From Artocarpus heterophyllus (taxonomy: Eukaryota > Streptophyta > Magnoliopsida > Rosales > Moraceae), in NCBI GenBank assembly GCA_025403435.1, contig CM046333.1, positions 35,733,521-35,797,520 on the forward strand: a stretch of 64,000 bases of DNA, in the 5' to 3' direction. Position numbers and translations under genes: made by a program. This document shows, piece after piece, positions 62,700 to 64,000 of this stretch. A model generated the notes under the pieces. That model was not told where the DNA came from. It saw only the letters and a list, made by a program, of their open reading frames with translations, and did no database searches. Each line of letters begins with the position of its first letter. The stretch's first letter is position 1.

Positions 62700-64000
62700 T
62701 GATAAAAAATGGCATATTTTTAGCGCTTGGTACATATTATACGAGAATGATGAGATTTACAATCATACCTATTGTGCCAATATTGAAGAAGGAATATAAT
62801 TTTTTTTTCAGGCAAAAAAGAGAATTTTTGCACATTATAATTGAATGAAAATTTTAATAATTTAGACATGGAGAGATATATTCCCGAAAGTTATTATAAA
62901 TTATTGCTATTTACTTAAAATATTTTAAAACATGCTATTTATTTTTAAAATTTTAAAACAGAAAAGAACGAGGCAAAATTTTGTGGGCTTTTCAAAATGT
63001 TCAGAATATCATAACAATAGCAAAATTTAATAGCATTAAAATAATTACTATGTGCTTTCAAAAAAATAATTACTATGTAATTTTTACTATATTTACAATA
63101 TACTCAAAACTTTGCAAAATTTTAACTCCACCTTAGAAATTTTGCCAGTGAAAATAGAAATAAACCACGTTTATGGTGTAAATAAATTATGGTATAAATA
63201 TGCTATTTTATTTACTTGAAATATTTTAAAAAATTCTATTGACTTCTTTGAGTTTCAAAAAAAAAAAAAAATCTATTGCAATTTCTCAAATTTTCGGCAT
63301 AGTATGGGCCTGTAATTTGTCATGGGCTTAAGAAGTGAACTAACCCATGGGCTCAATTTAGTGCTCAGCTGTCATGACTGTACCCTTTTACCCCATACTA
63401 AACAATATATAATTGTTCGAAAAATAGACAAGAAACAGAAGGTTCATCTTTAATTATAGGATGCAAGTAGATCAATGATGCAGCCTGTTTGAGTTCCAAC
63501 TCAAATTTTATAAATTTTTTTTAGACAAGTTAGTTATTTTGATTTCTGAGAAAAGGAAGGCAAATATTAGGTAGTTTCTTAATAATTCTACTGTAATTTG
63601 CATTTTTTTATTATATGTGTATAAATGTAATTTGCTGGATTTGGCCCTACGAAAGGGTAATTATGAACAAAAAAAGCTGCTATGAAAAAGGAACCAAATA
63701 AACTAGGGTGTTACATAAAATTTATACCAATTGCAGGCAGACCAATTAATTGCTAGAATATAGTGATAAAGGAAAAACAAATTAAAAAAAAAACAAAGAA
63801 AGATGGATAGAAAGGAATTACAAACAAAGAGAAGAATTAACAAGTAAATAAGTAATATAATAACTAGGTGCAGATTAATGTTTGGAATTTAATTAATGTT
63901 CTCTGGCAGGCACAGACACAACCTAATTAACTATTGACTTTAATAGAATTAAATACAATATGAGAGATACAGATGGAGAGGAAACTATTATAAATACAAG
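62700..64000. other. AT-rich DNA to window end, no gene seen
   Basis: Low-complexity AT-rich sequence with short A runs; 62930-63240 contains a partly repeated block (ATGCTATTTAT.TTTTAAAATATTTTAAAA near 62932 and 63198). No supported gene. Confidence 0.45.

Overview
This window is nuclear DNA from a flowering plant, most likely a eudicot. The coding genes are split by AT-rich GT-AG introns, the gene set is plant-specific (tocopherol cyclase, a xylan GT43 glycosyltransferase), and the spaces between genes are filled with Ty1/copia and Ty3/gypsy LTR retrotransposons, MITEs and simple repeats. I could not fix the species from the sequence alone.

Four genes can be read with confidence. VTE1 (tocopherol cyclase, minus strand, 17377 to 1835, ten exons, 502 codons) occupies the left quarter. 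IRX9H (GT43 xylan synthesis protein, minus, 36294 to 34269, three exons, 442 codons) lies in the middle. EMC1 (ER membrane complex subunit 1, plus, 44355 to 50559, twelve exons, 985 codons) follows. An ARM-repeat protein gene (plus, 55026 to 55963) carries a one-base frameshift in a G run. A small two- or three-helix membrane protein (minus, 31636 to 31283) is of unknown function. All exon joins listed were checked for reading phase. These are independent housekeeping or metabolic genes; nothing suggests they act as one system.

Mobile DNA dominates the rest. A 9.94 kb Ty1/copia element sits in intron 2 of VTE1 with intact LTR ends and a perfect 5-bp target duplication, but its polyprotein frame is broken by six stops and a frameshift. 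Just upstream of VTE1 (18.8 to 26.1 kb) is an older, 5'-truncated copia copy, itself split by a Ty3/gypsy-like 3' fragment with a 2.2 kb LTR. At 27.7 to 30.5 kb a GC-rich foldback element is built of ~245-bp tandem units, each with a tRNA-like (pol III A/B box) segment; a 2011-bp solo copia LTR has jumped into its first unit. A second, weaker LTR of the same kind lies at 39.75 to 41.47 kb. A CACTA-like non-autonomous element follows at 41.7 to 42.8 kb. An RNase H-like retro-pseudogene (32.6 to 33.6 kb) was split by a Tourist-like MITE that has two more copies (VTE1 intron 6; 59.1 to 59.6 kb). A very short tRNA-derived SINE with a 9-bp target duplication sits in EMC1 intron 11, and a tRNA-Ser pseudogene lies at 31.9 to 32.0 kb.

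The right end (56 to 64 kb) holds a ~104-bp tandem repeat, a MITE, GC-rich gene-like patches without a convincing frame, and long AT-rich stretches with no gene that I can support. The most unusual structures are the foldback array with tRNA-like units and the duplicated hairpin leader of the VTE1 copia element.
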